NCBI RefSeq assembly: GCF_001423745.1
Contig: NZ_LMPC01000027.1
Span: 52,039-116,038, forward strand
Reading direction: 5' to 3'
DNA length: 64,000 bases
DNA from: Arthrobacter sp. Leaf337
GTDB taxonomy: Bacteria; Actinomycetota; Actinomycetes; Actinomycetales; Micrococcaceae
Shown: positions 17,562-26,738 of the stretch, piece after piece
Position numbering within the stretch: the stretch's first letter is position 1
Layout of the letters: every line of letters starts with the position of its first letter
Position numbers and translations under genes: made by a program
The notes under the pieces: model-generated
What the model was told of the DNA's origin: nothing
Seen by the model: the letters and a program-made list of their open reading frames with translations, nothing else
Databases searched by the model: none

Positions 17562-19013
17562 TTAGACGTCGGTCAACACCGTCCCTGGGTTCTCCATCGC
17601 ATCAGCCACGTACCGTAAGAACCCTCCGGCCGCGCCCCCATCGCACACCCTGTGGTCAAATGTCAGTGTCAGCTCAGTGACTTTGCGGACGGCAAGCTCA
17701 CCATTGACGACCCACGGCCTGTCGATGATTCGGCCAACGCCAAGAATCCCCACCTCCGGCTGGTTGATGATCGCAGCAGAGCCGTCCACTCCGAAGACCC
17801 CGTAGTTGTTCAGCGTGAAGGTGCCGCTACCTAGCTGGGAAGGCGTCGCCCTGCCCTCCCGTACGACCACGGTGAGCCGGCGGATTTCGGCATCCAACTC
17901 ACGAGCACTCATCCTGTCCGCGTTGCGGATGGATGGCACCATGAGCCCGCGTTCCGTCTGCGCTGCGAAGCCCAGGTTGACTCCGTCGAATGCGACGATC
18001 TCCTGGCTCTCACCGCCGACAGCGTCCTCCGTGGTGACGATTCTGGTGTTCAGCTCCGGATACTTCTTCAGCCCGGCGGTGACAAACCGCGCTATGAACG
18101 CCAATAGGCCGGGGGTGTTGTGCGGGTTCGCCCTCTTCAAGGCAGCACGCATCTCCACGAGGGCCGTAGCATCAACATCTACCCACACCGTGGCTTCCGG
18201 GATCTCCGAGCGGCTGCGGGTCATATTCGCGGCCACTGCCTTCCGAACGCCGCGGACAGGCGTCCGGGCGGTGACGCGAAGGCCAGTGCGGGAGTCGGTT
18301 TCCGCTCCGGTTTCGACAGGCTCAACCACCGGGGCGGGAGCAATCGCCGCTTCGACGTCCTTACGCATGATCAGCCCGCTCGTTCCCGAGCCCTGCAGGT
18401 CGCTCAAGTCAACGCCGTGGTCACGGGCCATTCGGCGGACGAGCGGCGAAATTACGGCACCGAGTTTGCCAGGCACGCGTGTACGCAGAAGCACGAGATC
18501 GTCGGCGGCTTTCTCGGCACTTGTCGTTTCGGCGGGCTCAACCACCGGGGTACGAGTTGCGACAGCACTGGCCTCAACATGTTCGACCACCGGCTGCTTC
18601 CGCGCGCGCGTGCGGCGGGCTACACCGTGGCCGCCGGATGTTCCGTAGCCGATGAGGACGTTGCCGGAGCCGGCTTTTTCCTCTTCGCGGTAGGTTTCGG
18701 CCGCTGTGGTTTCTGCAGGCTCGGTTTCAGCTGGCTTGGTCTCGACAGGCCCGACCGCCGCTTTGGCGCCAACGGGTGTCACCGAGATCAGCGGCTTCCC
18801 TACGTCGAGCGTCTGGCCTGGCTCCCCATGCAGCACAGCGACAGTGCCGGCGTACGGGGACGGGACTTCCACCATGGACTTCGCGGTTTCGACCTCGGCG
18901 ATGGGCTGGTCCACCCGGATTTCGTCGCCCACTGCCACGAGCCAGTTCACGAGTTCGGCTTCGGTGAGGCCTTCGCCCAGGTCCGGCAGCAGGAATACTT
19001 TCGTTTCGCTCAT
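17562..19013 (-). CDS. 2-oxo-acid dehydrogenase E2 (dihydrolipoyl acyltransferase)
   Basis: 483 aa. Transfers the acyl group from E1 via lipoate to CoA. Lipoyl domain 1-80 with the lipoylated Lys45 in EVETAKSMVE. A long linker (about 80-210) is rich in the repeated phrase VVEPVET/AETTAAET. The peripheral subunit-binding domain is VISPLVRRMARDHGVDLSDLQGSG (about 190-225). The catalytic domain ends with TFDHRVCDGGAAGG (His and Asp of the CAT active site). ATG 19013 is 4 nt after the E1-beta stop. Third gene of an E1-alpha/E1-beta/E2 operon. The Lrp-type neighbour and the separate E1 subunits suggest a branched-chain (bkd) rather than pyruvate complex, since actinobacterial PDH usually uses a single-chain E1; not proven. 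Confidence 0.9.
   Translation of the reverse strand: MSETKVFLLPDLGEGLTEAELVNWLVAVGDEIRVDQPIAEVETAKSMVEVPSPYAGTVAVLHGEPGQTLDVGKPLISVTPVGAKAAVGPVETKPAETEPAETTAAETYREEEKAGSGNVLIGYGTSGGHGVARRTRARKQPVVEHVEASAVATRTPVVEPAETTSAEKAADDLVLLRTRVPGKLGAVISPLVRRMARDHGVDLSDLQGSGTSGLIMRKDVEAAIAPAPVVEPVETGAETDSRTGLRVTARTPVRGVRKAVAANMTRSRSEIPEATVWVDVDATALVEMRAALKRANPHNTPGLLAFIARFVTAGLKKYPELNTRIVTTEDAVGGESQEIVAFDGVNLGFAAQTERGLMVPSIRNADRMSARELDAEIRRLTVVVREGRATPSQLGSGTFTLNNYGVFGVDGSAAIINQPEVGILGVGRIIDRPWVVNGELAVRKVTELTLTFDHRVCDGGAAGGFLRYVADAMENPGTVLTDV
18309..18593 (-). repeat. Dispersed-repeat-like copies inside the E2 linker
   Basis: GGTTTCGACAGGCTCAACCA at 18309, a variant at 18523-18550 and another at 18570-18593 encode PVVEPVET, PVVEPAETT and PVVEHVEAS. 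The same DNA word recurs outside genes at 60625-60674. Confidence 0.65.
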
Positions 19014-19017
19014 CTGA

Positions 19018-20130
19018 TCAGTCTTCCCACTGGAGGTCGTCAACGGCGTCGAGGATGCGGTCCACGCCGGGCAGGTAGTAGTGCTCAAGTTTCGGCGCCG
19101 GGTAGGGCACGTCGAAGCCCGTGACGCGGCGGATCGGCGCGGCCAGGTAGTGGAAGCACCTCTCCTGGACGCGGGCCACAATTTCCGAGGACACCGACGC
19201 GAAGCCGTGGGCCTCGGCGATGACCACGGCCCGGCCGGTCTTGCGGACCGAGGCGCAGACGGTTTCGTCGTCGAACGGCACTATGGACCGGACGTCGATG
19301 ACTTCCAGCGAGCGACCTTCTTCGGCCGCCGCGGCTGCGGCGGCCAGCGCCGTGGGCACCGACGGACCGTACGCGATCAGCGTGGCATCCGTACCTGGAC
19401 GTGCGACGGTGGCACGGCCTCCCGAGGATGTCCCCCGTTCGGTGTTGGCGGCGTGTTCGGCCCGGAGCCCTTCCAGGTCCACCAGGTCCTTGGACCAGTA
19501 GAGCTTCTTGGGCTCCATGAACATCACCGGGTCGTCGGAGTCGATGGCTTCGCGGAGCATGCGGTAGCCGTCGGCCACGGTGGCCGGGGTGAAGACCTTG
19601 AGGCCGGCGGTGTGGGCGTAGTAGGACTCGGAGGAGTCGCAGTGGTGCTCCACTCCCCCGATGCCGCCGGCGTACGGGACACGGATGACGATGGGCAGCT
19701 TGACCGCACCCTTGGTCCGGTTGTGCATCTTGGCCACGTGGCTGACGATCTGTTCGAAGGCCGGGTAGGCAAAGGCGTCGAACTGCATCTCGATCACCGG
19801 GCGCATGCCGTTCATGGCCATTCCCACGGCCATACCGACGATGCCGGACTCCGCCAGCGGGGTGTCAAAGCACCGGGACTCACCGAAGGTTTTAGTGAGT
19901 CCGTCCGTGATCCGGAAGACGCCGCCGAGCATTCCGACATCCTCGCCGAACACCAGCACGGAGGAGTCGGCGTGCATGGCATCCGCCATGGCGGTGTTTA
20001 GGGCTTTGGCCAGGGTGATGGTCTGCGGTCCGGTCGATTCAGCCGTGGCAGCTGCCTTGGCGGCGGCACGGGCGGTGGCCGCGCTGACGTTGCCATGGAC
20101 CTCGGAGGACGTAGTGACGGTGGGGCTCAT
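19018..20130 (-). CDS. 2-oxo-acid dehydrogenase E1 component, beta subunit
   Basis: 370 aa. Transketolase pyrimidine-binding domain (ITLAKALNTAMADAMHADSSVLVFGEDVG, residues ~38-210) with the Glu-containing VFGEDVG, and a C-terminal transketolase domain (TLIAYGPSVPTALAAA...LEVIDVRSIVPFD) ending PAPKLEHYYLPGVDRI. Forms the alpha2beta2 decarboxylase with the upstream gene. Start overlaps the E1-alpha stop by 4 bp. The first ~35 residues are an Ala-rich extension not typical of the core fold. Confidence 0.92.
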   Translation of the reverse strand: MSPTVTTSSEVHGNVSAATARAAAKAAATAESTGPQTITLAKALNTAMADAMHADSSVLVFGEDVGMLGGVFRITDGLTKTFGESRCFDTPLAESGIVGMAVGMAMNGMRPVIEMQFDAFAYPAFEQIVSHVAKMHNRTKGAVKLPIVIRVPYAGGIGGVEHHCDSSESYYAHTAGLKVFTPATVADGYRMLREAIDSDDPVMFMEPKKLYWSKDLVDLEGLRAEHAANTERGTSSGGRATVARPGTDATLIAYGPSVPTALAAAAAAAEEGRSLEVIDVRSIVPFDDETVCASVRKTGRAVVIAEAHGFASVSSEIVARVQERCFHYLAAPIRRVTGFDVPYPAPKLEHYYLPGVDRILDAVDDLQWED

Positions 20131-21350
20131 TTTGCGGCCTCATCCCGGGAGATTTCGTCGGCGAGCATGGCTGACTGTTCCTTCAGCTGTGGGGTTGGTG
20201 TGGAGAAGACGTATCGGAAGAGGTCCTGCGGGTCCACTGGGACGTCCTCGCCCAGGCCTTCGCGGAGCTGCGTGGCAACCGCCTCCGCCTTCTCCGCAAT
20301 CCGGGCGGCGCCGTCGTCGTCGAGCAGTCCGCGATCCGTCAGGTAGGTCTGCATCCGCTTCAGCGGATCCCTGGCCACCCACTGGGCCACTTCGCTGTCC
20401 TGGCGGTAGCGGGTGGCGTCATCGGCGTTGGTGTGGGCCTGCATGCGGTAAGTGTGGGCCTCCACCAGGAGCGGGCCGGAGCCCTCGCGGGCCAGCTTGA
20501 CGGCGCGGCCCAGCACGGCGAGCAGGGCGACCACGTCGTTGCCGTCCACACGTTCACCGGCCATGCCGTAGCCGACCGCCTTGTGGGCGAGCGAAGGCGC
20601 GACGGACTGGTGGGCCAGCGGCACCGAAATGGCGTACTGGTTGTTCTGCACGAAGAAGACAACCGGCAGATGGAAGACGGCCGCGAAGTTGAGGGCCTCA
20701 TGGAAGTCGCCTTCGCTGGTGGCGCCGTCGCCACACATGGCCAGAACAACGGTGTCCTCGCCGCGGAGCTTTGCGGCGTGGGCGACGCCGACGGCGTGGA
20801 GCAGCTGGGTGGTGAGCGGCGTGCACTGGATGCCCACCTTGTGCTTTGTGGGGTCATACCCACTGTGCCAGTCGCCGCGGAAGAGCGTCATGGTCTGAAC
20901 GGGATCCACGCCCCGCGCCATCACGGCCACGGAGTCGCGATACGTGGGGAAGATCCAGTCGCCGTCGGCAAGGCAGAGGGCGGCCGCCACCTGGCAGGCC
21001 TCCTGGCCGTGGCTTGATGGGTAAACAGCCATGCGGCCCTGGCGGACCAGAGCGGAATTCTGGTCATTGACGCGGCGGCCGACGACAAGCTGCTCGTACG
21101 CGGCCAGCAGTTCGGCGTCGCCGGGCAGCGCGTATTCGTGGCCGGGCTGGGCGCCCTGCTCGGTGTGGGGGTTCAGGGTGCCGTCCTGGTCCACCATTTG
21201 GATCTGGTGGCGGGCCGGCAGCATGTAGTCCTCCACCGTGATGCCGAACTTGCGCACAGCCTCGGCTGCCGCACCTTCGGTCACGTGGTTCCCGTTCGCC
21301 TGTTCCGGCGCGTCCTGCCCGAGGGCGGTGTGGTCCGCGGAGATCGTCAT
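20127..21350 (-). CDS. 2-oxo-acid dehydrogenase E1 component, alpha subunit
   Basis: 407 aa, thiamine-diphosphate-binding subunit. The ThDP motif is GDGATSEGDFHEALNFAAVFHLPVVFFVQNN (GDG...NN, about 195-225). HSGYDPTKHKVGIQCTPLTTQLLHAVGVA precedes it, and the phosphorylation-loop region AHTNADDATRYR follows. Uses thiamine diphosphate to decarboxylate a 2-oxo acid. First gene of the leftward operon, divergent from an Lrp-type regulator 159 bp away. Annotation pipelines may call it pdhA; branched-chain specificity is my inference from context. Confidence 0.92.
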   Translation of the reverse strand: MTISADHTALGQDAPEQANGNHVTEGAAAEAVRKFGITVEDYMLPARHQIQMVDQDGTLNPHTEQGAQPGHEYALPGDAELLAAYEQLVVGRRVNDQNSALVRQGRMAVYPSSHGQEACQVAAALCLADGDWIFPTYRDSVAVMARGVDPVQTMTLFRGDWHSGYDPTKHKVGIQCTPLTTQLLHAVGVAHAAKLRGEDTVVLAMCGDGATSEGDFHEALNFAAVFHLPVVFFVQNNQYAISVPLAHQSVAPSLAHKAVGYGMAGERVDGNDVVALLAVLGRAVKLAREGSGPLLVEAHTYRMQAHTNADDATRYRQDSEVAQWVARDPLKRMQTYLTDRGLLDDDGAARIAEKAEAVATQLREGLGEDVPVDPQDLFRYVFSTPTPQLKEQSAMLADEISRDEAAK

Positions 21351-21509
21351 TGGTCCGTCCTTCTGTAGCCACTATTCGCTTCAAGTATCGCTCTGAAGGA
21401 ACTTTCGTATCCAGTCCCGTGCAGAATCGTGGAGAAGTACGCGATTGTGGCCTAGTCTGAAAGACGAATCGTAAGTGTGAGCTGCATTACCGGCGGGAGT
21501 TGTGGACAA
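21351..21509. promoter_or_regulatory. Divergent promoter region of dehydrogenase operon and Lrp regulator
   Basis: 159 bp between divergent starts, relatively AT-rich, with the repeated word ACGAATCGTA / GCAGAATCGTGGA. A natural site for autoregulation by the Lrp protein; the exact operator is not resolved. Confidence 0.45.
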
Positions 21510-21974
21510 ATGGCAGAGACGGAAGCGGACCAGGCGGCGGTGCCGCTGGATGACGTGGACCGGAACATCATTGCGGAGCTGACCCGGGACGGGCGGATGT
21601 CCGTGACGCAGGTGGCCGAGAACGTGCACATCTCACGGGCGCACGCGTATACGCGGATCGCCAGGCTGACCGGCGAGGGCGTGCTGACCAAGTTCACGGC
21701 GCTGGTTGATCCTATTAAGGCGGGACTCAAGTCCTCTGCCTACGTAACGCTGAAGGTGAGGCAGCATTCCTGGCGCGAACTGCGGGAGCTGCTGCGTGCG
21801 ATTCCGGAAGTGCACCACATTGCCTTGGTTGGCGGGGACTTTGACGTCATCCTGCTGGTGCGGGCCCTGGACAACGTGGACCTGCGCCGAGTGATCTTCG
21901 ACCAGTTGCAGTCCATGCCCGGGGTGTTGGATACGCAGACGTTTCTGGTGTTTGAGGATGTGGATACGCGGTAG
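21510..21974 (+). CDS. Lrp/AsnC-family transcriptional regulator
   Basis: 154 aa from ATG 21510 (MAETEADQAAVPLDDVDRNIIAEL). N-terminal winged HTH (LDDVDRNIIAELTRDGRMSVTQVAENVHISRAHAYTRIARL, about 12-55) and C-terminal RAM/ligand domain (SAYVTLKVRQHSWREL..., IPEVHHIALVGGDFDVILLVRALDNVDL). Binds as an octamer or dimer of dimers and usually senses amino acids. Divergent from the E1/E2 operon, as BkdR is in other bacteria, so it probably controls it in response to branched-chain amino acids. An upstream in-frame start at 21477 is less likely. Confidence 0.9.
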   Translation: MAETEADQAAVPLDDVDRNIIAELTRDGRMSVTQVAENVHISRAHAYTRIARLTGEGVLTKFTALVDPIKAGLKSSAYVTLKVRQHSWRELRELLRAIPEVHHIALVGGDFDVILLVRALDNVDLRRVIFDQLQSMPGVLDTQTFLVFEDVDTR

Positions 21975-22338
21975 AGGCTGGATCTCGCGACCACCAGTTG
22001 ACGACTCCGTCTTGTATCGCACCGTAGATGGCAATTCACACCGACGAGTCAGCTCTCGAACCAACGCTTCAGCCCGCAGGCCAAAGTTGACCGTGAACCG
22101 CGCGAACTCCTGACCACCGACGCCAACTTGAGTCCCCGACGGGTTCCACTTTCAAACAGGCATGGCAGAGGGTTCCAGAAAGCACAACCCTCTCTGGTGC
22201 CGGCACGAGGGCATCAGGACAGCAGCACAACACCTGCGTTCAGATATCGGAATGGTTTGACGGAAACCTAATGGCCGTGCTGCCGACGCCCGGAATCGAA
22301 CAAGTCTTAGATGTGCGGCGTCACCCTCCTAGTGCGAA
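21975..22338. other. Gene-free stretch upstream of exopolysaccharide locus
   Basis: No gene recognised on either strand. It separates the Lrp gene from the first exopolysaccharide promoter and may include leader sequence for it. Confidence 0.4.
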
Positions 22339-22365
22339 TTGAATAAGGTGTCCGACCGTTAGAAT
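22339..22365 (+). promoter_or_regulatory. Probable promoter of the exopolysaccharide locus
   Basis: TTGAAT (22339-22344) and TAGAAT (22360-22365) with a short 15-bp spacer. The -10 overlaps the upstream in-frame ATG at 22364, arguing that translation starts further on, at TTG 22445. Confidence 0.45.
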
Positions 22366-22444
22366 GGACGGGATGCAACACTCGCGCTGTGGTGGTGGCA
22401 ACTTCCCGCCGACAGACCTCAGCAATCGACACAGGGGGCCTGGC

Positions 22445-23932
22445 TTGGATTTACGCGACTATATCCGCATTTTGCAGCGAAACTGGATGGTAGTTCTAGG
22501 CGCTATGTTGATTGGACTGCTTGCGGGAGGCGCAGCATCCGTTCTCGTCAAGCCAACTTACACGGCCGAAACGCAGCTATTCGTCGCCATTCAGAGCTCC
22601 GGGTCGGTTCAGGAGCTCCAACAGGGCAACACATTCAGCCAAGCCCGAGTTCAGTCCTATGTTAAGACTGCGGCCACTCCGGTTGTGCTTCAACCAGTAA
22701 TCGACAGCCTGGGCTTGGACTTATCGCCCGGCGATCTGGCTGAACGGGTAACAGCTTCGGCCGATCTAAATACAGTGCTAATCAAGATTGCTGTAGATGA
22801 CCAGTCTCCAGTCCAAGCTGCTGCAGTGGCTCAGGCAGTAGGCGACAGCCTCATTCGCGCAGTCGAGAGACTCGAAGCCCCGAAAAACGGCGGCACTTCG
22901 CCAATCAGTCTTTCCGTAATCACTCCCGCTGCGGCACCATCTTCGCCATCGGCGCCAAATACAAGACTAAACCTCCTACTGGGTCTTCTAGTTGGCACAT
23001 CGTTAGGAGTCGGTGCCGCGCTGCTGAGAACTACCCTCGACAACCGTATTCGAGGTGAAGCTGACCTGCGAGGTGTGACCGAATCACCCCTCCTGGGCGG
23101 TATCGCGTTCGACAGCGACGCCACAAATAAGCCCCTGCTTACGCAAGCGCCGCACCAAAGCCCTCGTGCTGAATCATTCCGCCAGATACGAACAAACTTG
23201 CAGTTCGCGAACGTGTCCGGAATTGCTCAAACGGTTCTGATTACGTCATCCCTGCCGGGAGAAGGTAAGAGCACCACAGCAACCAACATAGCGATCGCCC
23301 TGGCCGAAGCCGGTCAAACAGTATGCCTTGTTGACGCAGATCTCCGGCGGCCCATGATCAATGAGTATCTGGGTCTCGACAGGAACGCGGGTTTGACTAC
23401 TGCTCTGGTGGGCCTTGCACCGGTTGGCGACCTTCTTCAACCTTGGGGTAACGACCAACTGTTTGTCCTAACGTCCGGCCAGATACCACCAAATCCGAGC
23501 GAATTGCTAGGGTCGGCTGCCATGAAGAATCTGATTAGCGGTCTGGAAGCGGAGTTTGACGCCGTCATCATTGACGCTCCTCCCCTACTTCCGGTCACAG
23601 ACGCGGCCGTACTCTCACAGCACGTGGGAGGAGTAGTTGTCGTAGTCGGATCACATAAGATCAAACGCCAAGACCTCGAGAAATCCATGCGGGCACTGGA
23701 AATGGTGGAGGCTAATTTGCTCGGGATAATCTTGAACCGCCTTCCATCCAAAGGTCCGGATGCCTACACCTACAGCTACTACAGCCATGAGGGCGACTCG
23801 GGACGCAGGCGCGAGAAACGCGGACGTAACGAAGGACAGTTCCACATAACGAATAGTTACGACACTTCAGACAACGACGGTTGGAACACCGACACACGAC
23901 CACCAGCGTTCTTCCCGGATTCGCGCGTTTAA
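22445..23932 (+). CDS. Chain-length determinant / BY-type tyrosine autokinase (Wzz-CpsD fusion)
   Basis: 495 aa from TTG 22445, which has AGGGGG 6 nt upstream (an in-frame ATG at 22364 overlaps the -10 box). Wzz domain: cytoplasmic LDLRDYIRILQRNW, TM1 (VVLGAMLIGLLAGGAAS), extracellular loop, TM2 (LNLLLGLLVGTSLGVGAALL). Kinase domain: Walker A SSLPGEGKSTTATN, Walker A' VCLVDADLRRP, Walker B AVIIDAPPLLPVTDA. The C-terminus DAYTYSYYSHEG is the Tyr cluster that is autophosphorylated. Controls polymer length and export. First gene of the exopolysaccharide locus; paralogous to the kinase at 46.7-48.3 kb. Confidence 0.92.
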   Translation: MDLRDYIRILQRNWMVVLGAMLIGLLAGGAASVLVKPTYTAETQLFVAIQSSGSVQELQQGNTFSQARVQSYVKTAATPVVLQPVIDSLGLDLSPGDLAERVTASADLNTVLIKIAVDDQSPVQAAAVAQAVGDSLIRAVERLEAPKNGGTSPISLSVITPAAAPSSPSAPNTRLNLLLGLLVGTSLGVGAALLRTTLDNRIRGEADLRGVTESPLLGGIAFDSDATNKPLLTQAPHQSPRAESFRQIRTNLQFANVSGIAQTVLITSSLPGEGKSTTATNIAIALAEAGQTVCLVDADLRRPMINEYLGLDRNAGLTTALVGLAPVGDLLQPWGNDQLFVLTSGQIPPNPSELLGSAAMKNLISGLEAEFDAVIIDAPPLLPVTDAAVLSQHVGGVVVVVGSHKIKRQDLEKSMRALEMVEANLLGIILNRLPSKGPDAYTYSYYSHEGDSGRRREKRGRNEGQFHITNSYDTSDNDGWNTDTRPPAFFPDSRV

Positions 23933-24319
23933 CCGCGTTCCGGGTCTAGATGAGAATATTCGCTGTAGCGGAAGTCCGCTTGGTTACGCATCTCTGACAA
24001 GGGGGGTCCTAGCCAAGTCAGATTATGGCCCGCTGGCTCTGACACTTAGCCTGCGGCGCGCTAAAGGGGAGTCACAAGGCCTGGTCAGATTCCGCAGGCC
24101 GAGAGTCCTCGGATCGTGTATTCCACGCGCTCAGCGCGCCAAAACGAAGTAATATGCAGACGACCTTAGGGATTCCCCTATGGTCCGAGTGGATTGACGA
24201 CCCCAAATAGTACCGCAGTACTTAGGTGCCACAGTTTAGAGGAAGTAAGAAATGCCCAGAAGAATCGACGCTTTGGAAACGGTTACAACTGGCGCCCGGC
24301 CCGGATCCGGACGCCCATA
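23933..24319. other. Gene-free stretch within exopolysaccharide locus
   Basis: No gene recognised. TAATAT near 24149 could be a -10 box for the following glycosyltransferase genes. Confidence 0.35.
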
Positions 24320-25435
24320 ATGAGCGGACTTATAGTCCACGAATGGATTTCGAAGGCTGGAGGCTCGGAAAAAGTTCTCGATGCCTTCACGGAGATTTAC
24401 CCCGATGCGGACATAAGGTGCCTTTGGAGTGACGTTAATGATCGATATGCAGATCGAAACGTACACGAGACATGGATGGCACGAACACCGCTCCGCAAAT
24501 CAAAGGCGGTAGCACTCCCATTTATGCCAGTGACATGGGCTATACCACCCAAAAAGGACTTCGAGTGGGTCCTGACCAGCTCTCATTTGTTCGCTCACCA
24601 CGCCCGAGTCATGAACGGATCGCTACCAGCAAGAAAGTTCTCCTACGTGCACACTCCGGCGAGGTACCTCTGGAGTTCCGACCTCGACGAGCGGGGAGCA
24701 AATCCGGCAATCCGGGCGGTTGCGCCTCTATTCAGAGTCATAGATAAAGCTGCTTCAAAATCTACATTCGAATTTGCGGCTAATAGTGAGTTTATTCGAA
24801 AGAGAATTCAAACAACGTGGGGCTGCGATGCGAAGGTAATATATCCACCTGTTGATGTAGCCAGAATTCAAAGCGTGGCGGACTGGTCGGATTTTGTAAC
24901 AGGCGATGAACGACGCGTCCTAGATTCCCTTCCCACAAACTTCATTCTTGGTGCTTCACGTTTTGTTCCATACAAACGACTTGACCTAGTGATCGAAGCA
25001 GGTCTGGCGTCGTCACTTCCTGTCGTCATAGCCGGTTCTGGGCCAGGCTTGCGAATGCTTAGAGAGCGTGCCGACGAAAGCGGCATTCCAGTGATATTCG
25101 TGGAGCGACCATCCGATGAAATGCTCTTCGCACTATACCAACGCGCCATGGTCTTCGTTTTTCCGGCCATCGAGGACTTTGGCATTATGCCCGTTGAGGC
25201 CATGGCGTGTGGCACTCCTGTTGTTGTTAATTCCGTTGGCGGAGCCAGCGAAAGTGTCAATGCGCCGATTGCGGGGGTTGCAATAGAGGAATTCACAGGA
25301 AGGGCCATTGCGGATGCCGTCTATAACTCGGCAGGCATCGAGCGAGATGTGGTCTCAGAAAATGCACGAAGATTTTCGCTCCAAAGGTTTAAGACCGAAA
25401 TTGCCGAGTGGATTAGTCGGGGAAATTCAATATGA
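24320..25435 (+). CDS. Glycosyltransferase family 4
   Basis: 371 aa from ATG 24320 (MSGLIVHEWISKAGGSEKVLDAFTEIYPDADI). This start matches the usual N-terminus of the family; a TTG at 24194 would add 42 residues without similarity. GT-B fold: N-terminal acceptor domain with the Gly-rich AGGSEKVLDAF loop, C-terminal GT4 domain with FILGASRFVPYKRLDLVIEA (Arg/Lys pair) and FVFPAIEDFGIMPVEAMACGTPVV (EX7E-like E...E). Similar to mannosyltransferases of the WbaZ type. Coding sequence is markedly AT-richer than the flanking genes. Stop overlaps the next start by 4 bp. Confidence 0.88.
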   Translation: MSGLIVHEWISKAGGSEKVLDAFTEIYPDADIRCLWSDVNDRYADRNVHETWMARTPLRKSKAVALPFMPVTWAIPPKKDFEWVLTSSHLFAHHARVMNGSLPARKFSYVHTPARYLWSSDLDERGANPAIRAVAPLFRVIDKAASKSTFEFAANSEFIRKRIQTTWGCDAKVIYPPVDVARIQSVADWSDFVTGDERRVLDSLPTNFILGASRFVPYKRLDLVIEAGLASSLPVVIAGSGPGLRMLRERADESGIPVIFVERPSDEMLFALYQRAMVFVFPAIEDFGIMPVEAMACGTPVVVNSVGGASESVNAPIAGVAIEEFTGRAIADAVYNSAGIERDVVSENARRFSLQRFKTEIAEWISRGNSI

Positions 25436-26643
25436 ACAAACTAGCGGCACACGCTAATAGAAGAACCAGTCAGCCGAATATTTTGGTCCTGGGGACCGCT
25501 GACTGGGATCAGGCTATCGCGACCAACCAGCACTATATTGTGCGTGAATTACTTCGCTCTTATCCCTTGACCTACAGTGAATCTTTCGGACTACGAAAAC
25601 CGGAGTTTCGGCGCCGCGATTTGTCACGAATGGTCAAGAGGCTTCTCCCTCGCAGAAAACGATCGGCAACTATAGCCATGAAGGGCAGGCCTCGACCAAC
25701 AGGACTAGATGTCGTATCACCTATTATTATCCCATTGCACACCAGCATTTCACGCCCTTTTAACAAACGGAAAATTCATCGCCTTTTTCGTCACTGGATC
25801 ACGGCGGAGGGGCCGAAGATCCTGTGGACTTACACACCCGTGACATATGGCCTTGAGGAATATGCCGATTCGACTGTCTATCACTGCGTAGATCTCTTGG
25901 GTGAGTTTCCCGGCGTCTCAGCATCGATGATCAGGAACCAAGAAGCTCGTCTGGCACCACACACAGCTACGGCTATTGGTAGCAGCCAGGTCGTCGAACA
26001 ACATTTAATTGATACAGGATTCAAAAACGTTCTACATTGGCCGAACGTCGCGGATGTTGAAACTATCCTGAATGAGCGACCGACCGAATCAGCCAGAGAC
26101 CCCAAGCGCGTTGTGTTTGCGGGGAATCTAAGTCGAGCCAAAGTGGATTTCAAACTGCTGCGCGACATCGTTGAAGCTGGCTTTGAATTGCACCTGGCTG
26201 GCCCGATCGCCGAGGGCGGAGGAGACGCGACTCCAGAAGTGGAGGACTTAAGGGAGCGCGGAGCCGTCTATCACGGACTCCTGTCGCTAGAGGAACTATC
26301 ACGACTTTACTGGACCTGTAGCGTCGGACTAATTCCGTACAAACTCACGTCGTACACACGTGGCGTCAATCCACTTAAGACCTTTGAATACCTCGCGGCG
26401 GGCTTAGGCGTCGTCTCTACAGCCGTTCCGGCAGTCCAAGCTGTCCCAGGACATGTCGTTGTAGTCGAGGATGCCATCGATTCTGCTGCTGCAATTGAGG
26501 CAATCTTGTCGGTGACCAACTCAGATGCCGTCGACTCCAGGATGGAAATTTCCAAGATGAATAGCTGGCTCGGCCGAGGTGAATCTGCTCGACAACTAGT
26601 GGCTGATACCTTCGCCGATATCGACACGCCTGGAAGTCTATAG
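25432..26643 (+). CDS. Glycosyltransferase (GT-B, TuaH-like)
   Basis: 403 aa. N-terminus ILVLGTADWDQAIATNQHYIVREL, mid WTYTPVTYGLEEYADSTVYHCVDLLGEFPG, then a donor-binding half RVVFAGNLSRAKVDFKLLRDIVEAGFELHLAGPI and GLIPYKLTSYTRGVNPLKTFEYLAAGLGVVST. This organisation (CVDL near the middle, NPLKxFEYLAAG at the end) is that of TuaH-like transferases in wall or capsule polymer loci. Adds one sugar to the lipid-linked repeat unit. Starts 4 bp inside the preceding gene, so translationally coupled. AT-rich like its neighbours. Confidence 0.85.
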   Translation: MNKLAAHANRRTSQPNILVLGTADWDQAIATNQHYIVRELLRSYPLTYSESFGLRKPEFRRRDLSRMVKRLLPRRKRSATIAMKGRPRPTGLDVVSPIIIPLHTSISRPFNKRKIHRLFRHWITAEGPKILWTYTPVTYGLEEYADSTVYHCVDLLGEFPGVSASMIRNQEARLAPHTATAIGSSQVVEQHLIDTGFKNVLHWPNVADVETILNERPTESARDPKRVVFAGNLSRAKVDFKLLRDIVEAGFELHLAGPIAEGGGDATPEVEDLRERGAVYHGLLSLEELSRLYWTCSVGLIPYKLTSYTRGVNPLKTFEYLAAGLGVVSTAVPAVQAVPGHVVVVEDAIDSAAAIEAILSVTNSDAVDSRMEISKMNSWLGRGESARQLVADTFADIDTPGSL

Positions 26644-26669
26644 TTGAGATTCTTTAGTTCGTGCTGGCT

Positions 26670-26694
26670 GCGGAAGGATTTCCATTCCTTCCGC
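26670..26694 (+). terminator. Stem-loop between glycosyltransferase genes
   Basis: GCGGAAGGA (26670-26678) pairs perfectly with TCCTTCCGC (26686-26694) around a 7-nt loop. There is no T-tract, so it may be an attenuator or processing/stability hairpin within the operon rather than a full terminator. Confidence 0.5.
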
Positions 26695-26738
26695 GGGCGT
26701 GCTCCAGCCGGACGTTGACTTAACCTGAAAGGAAGCAA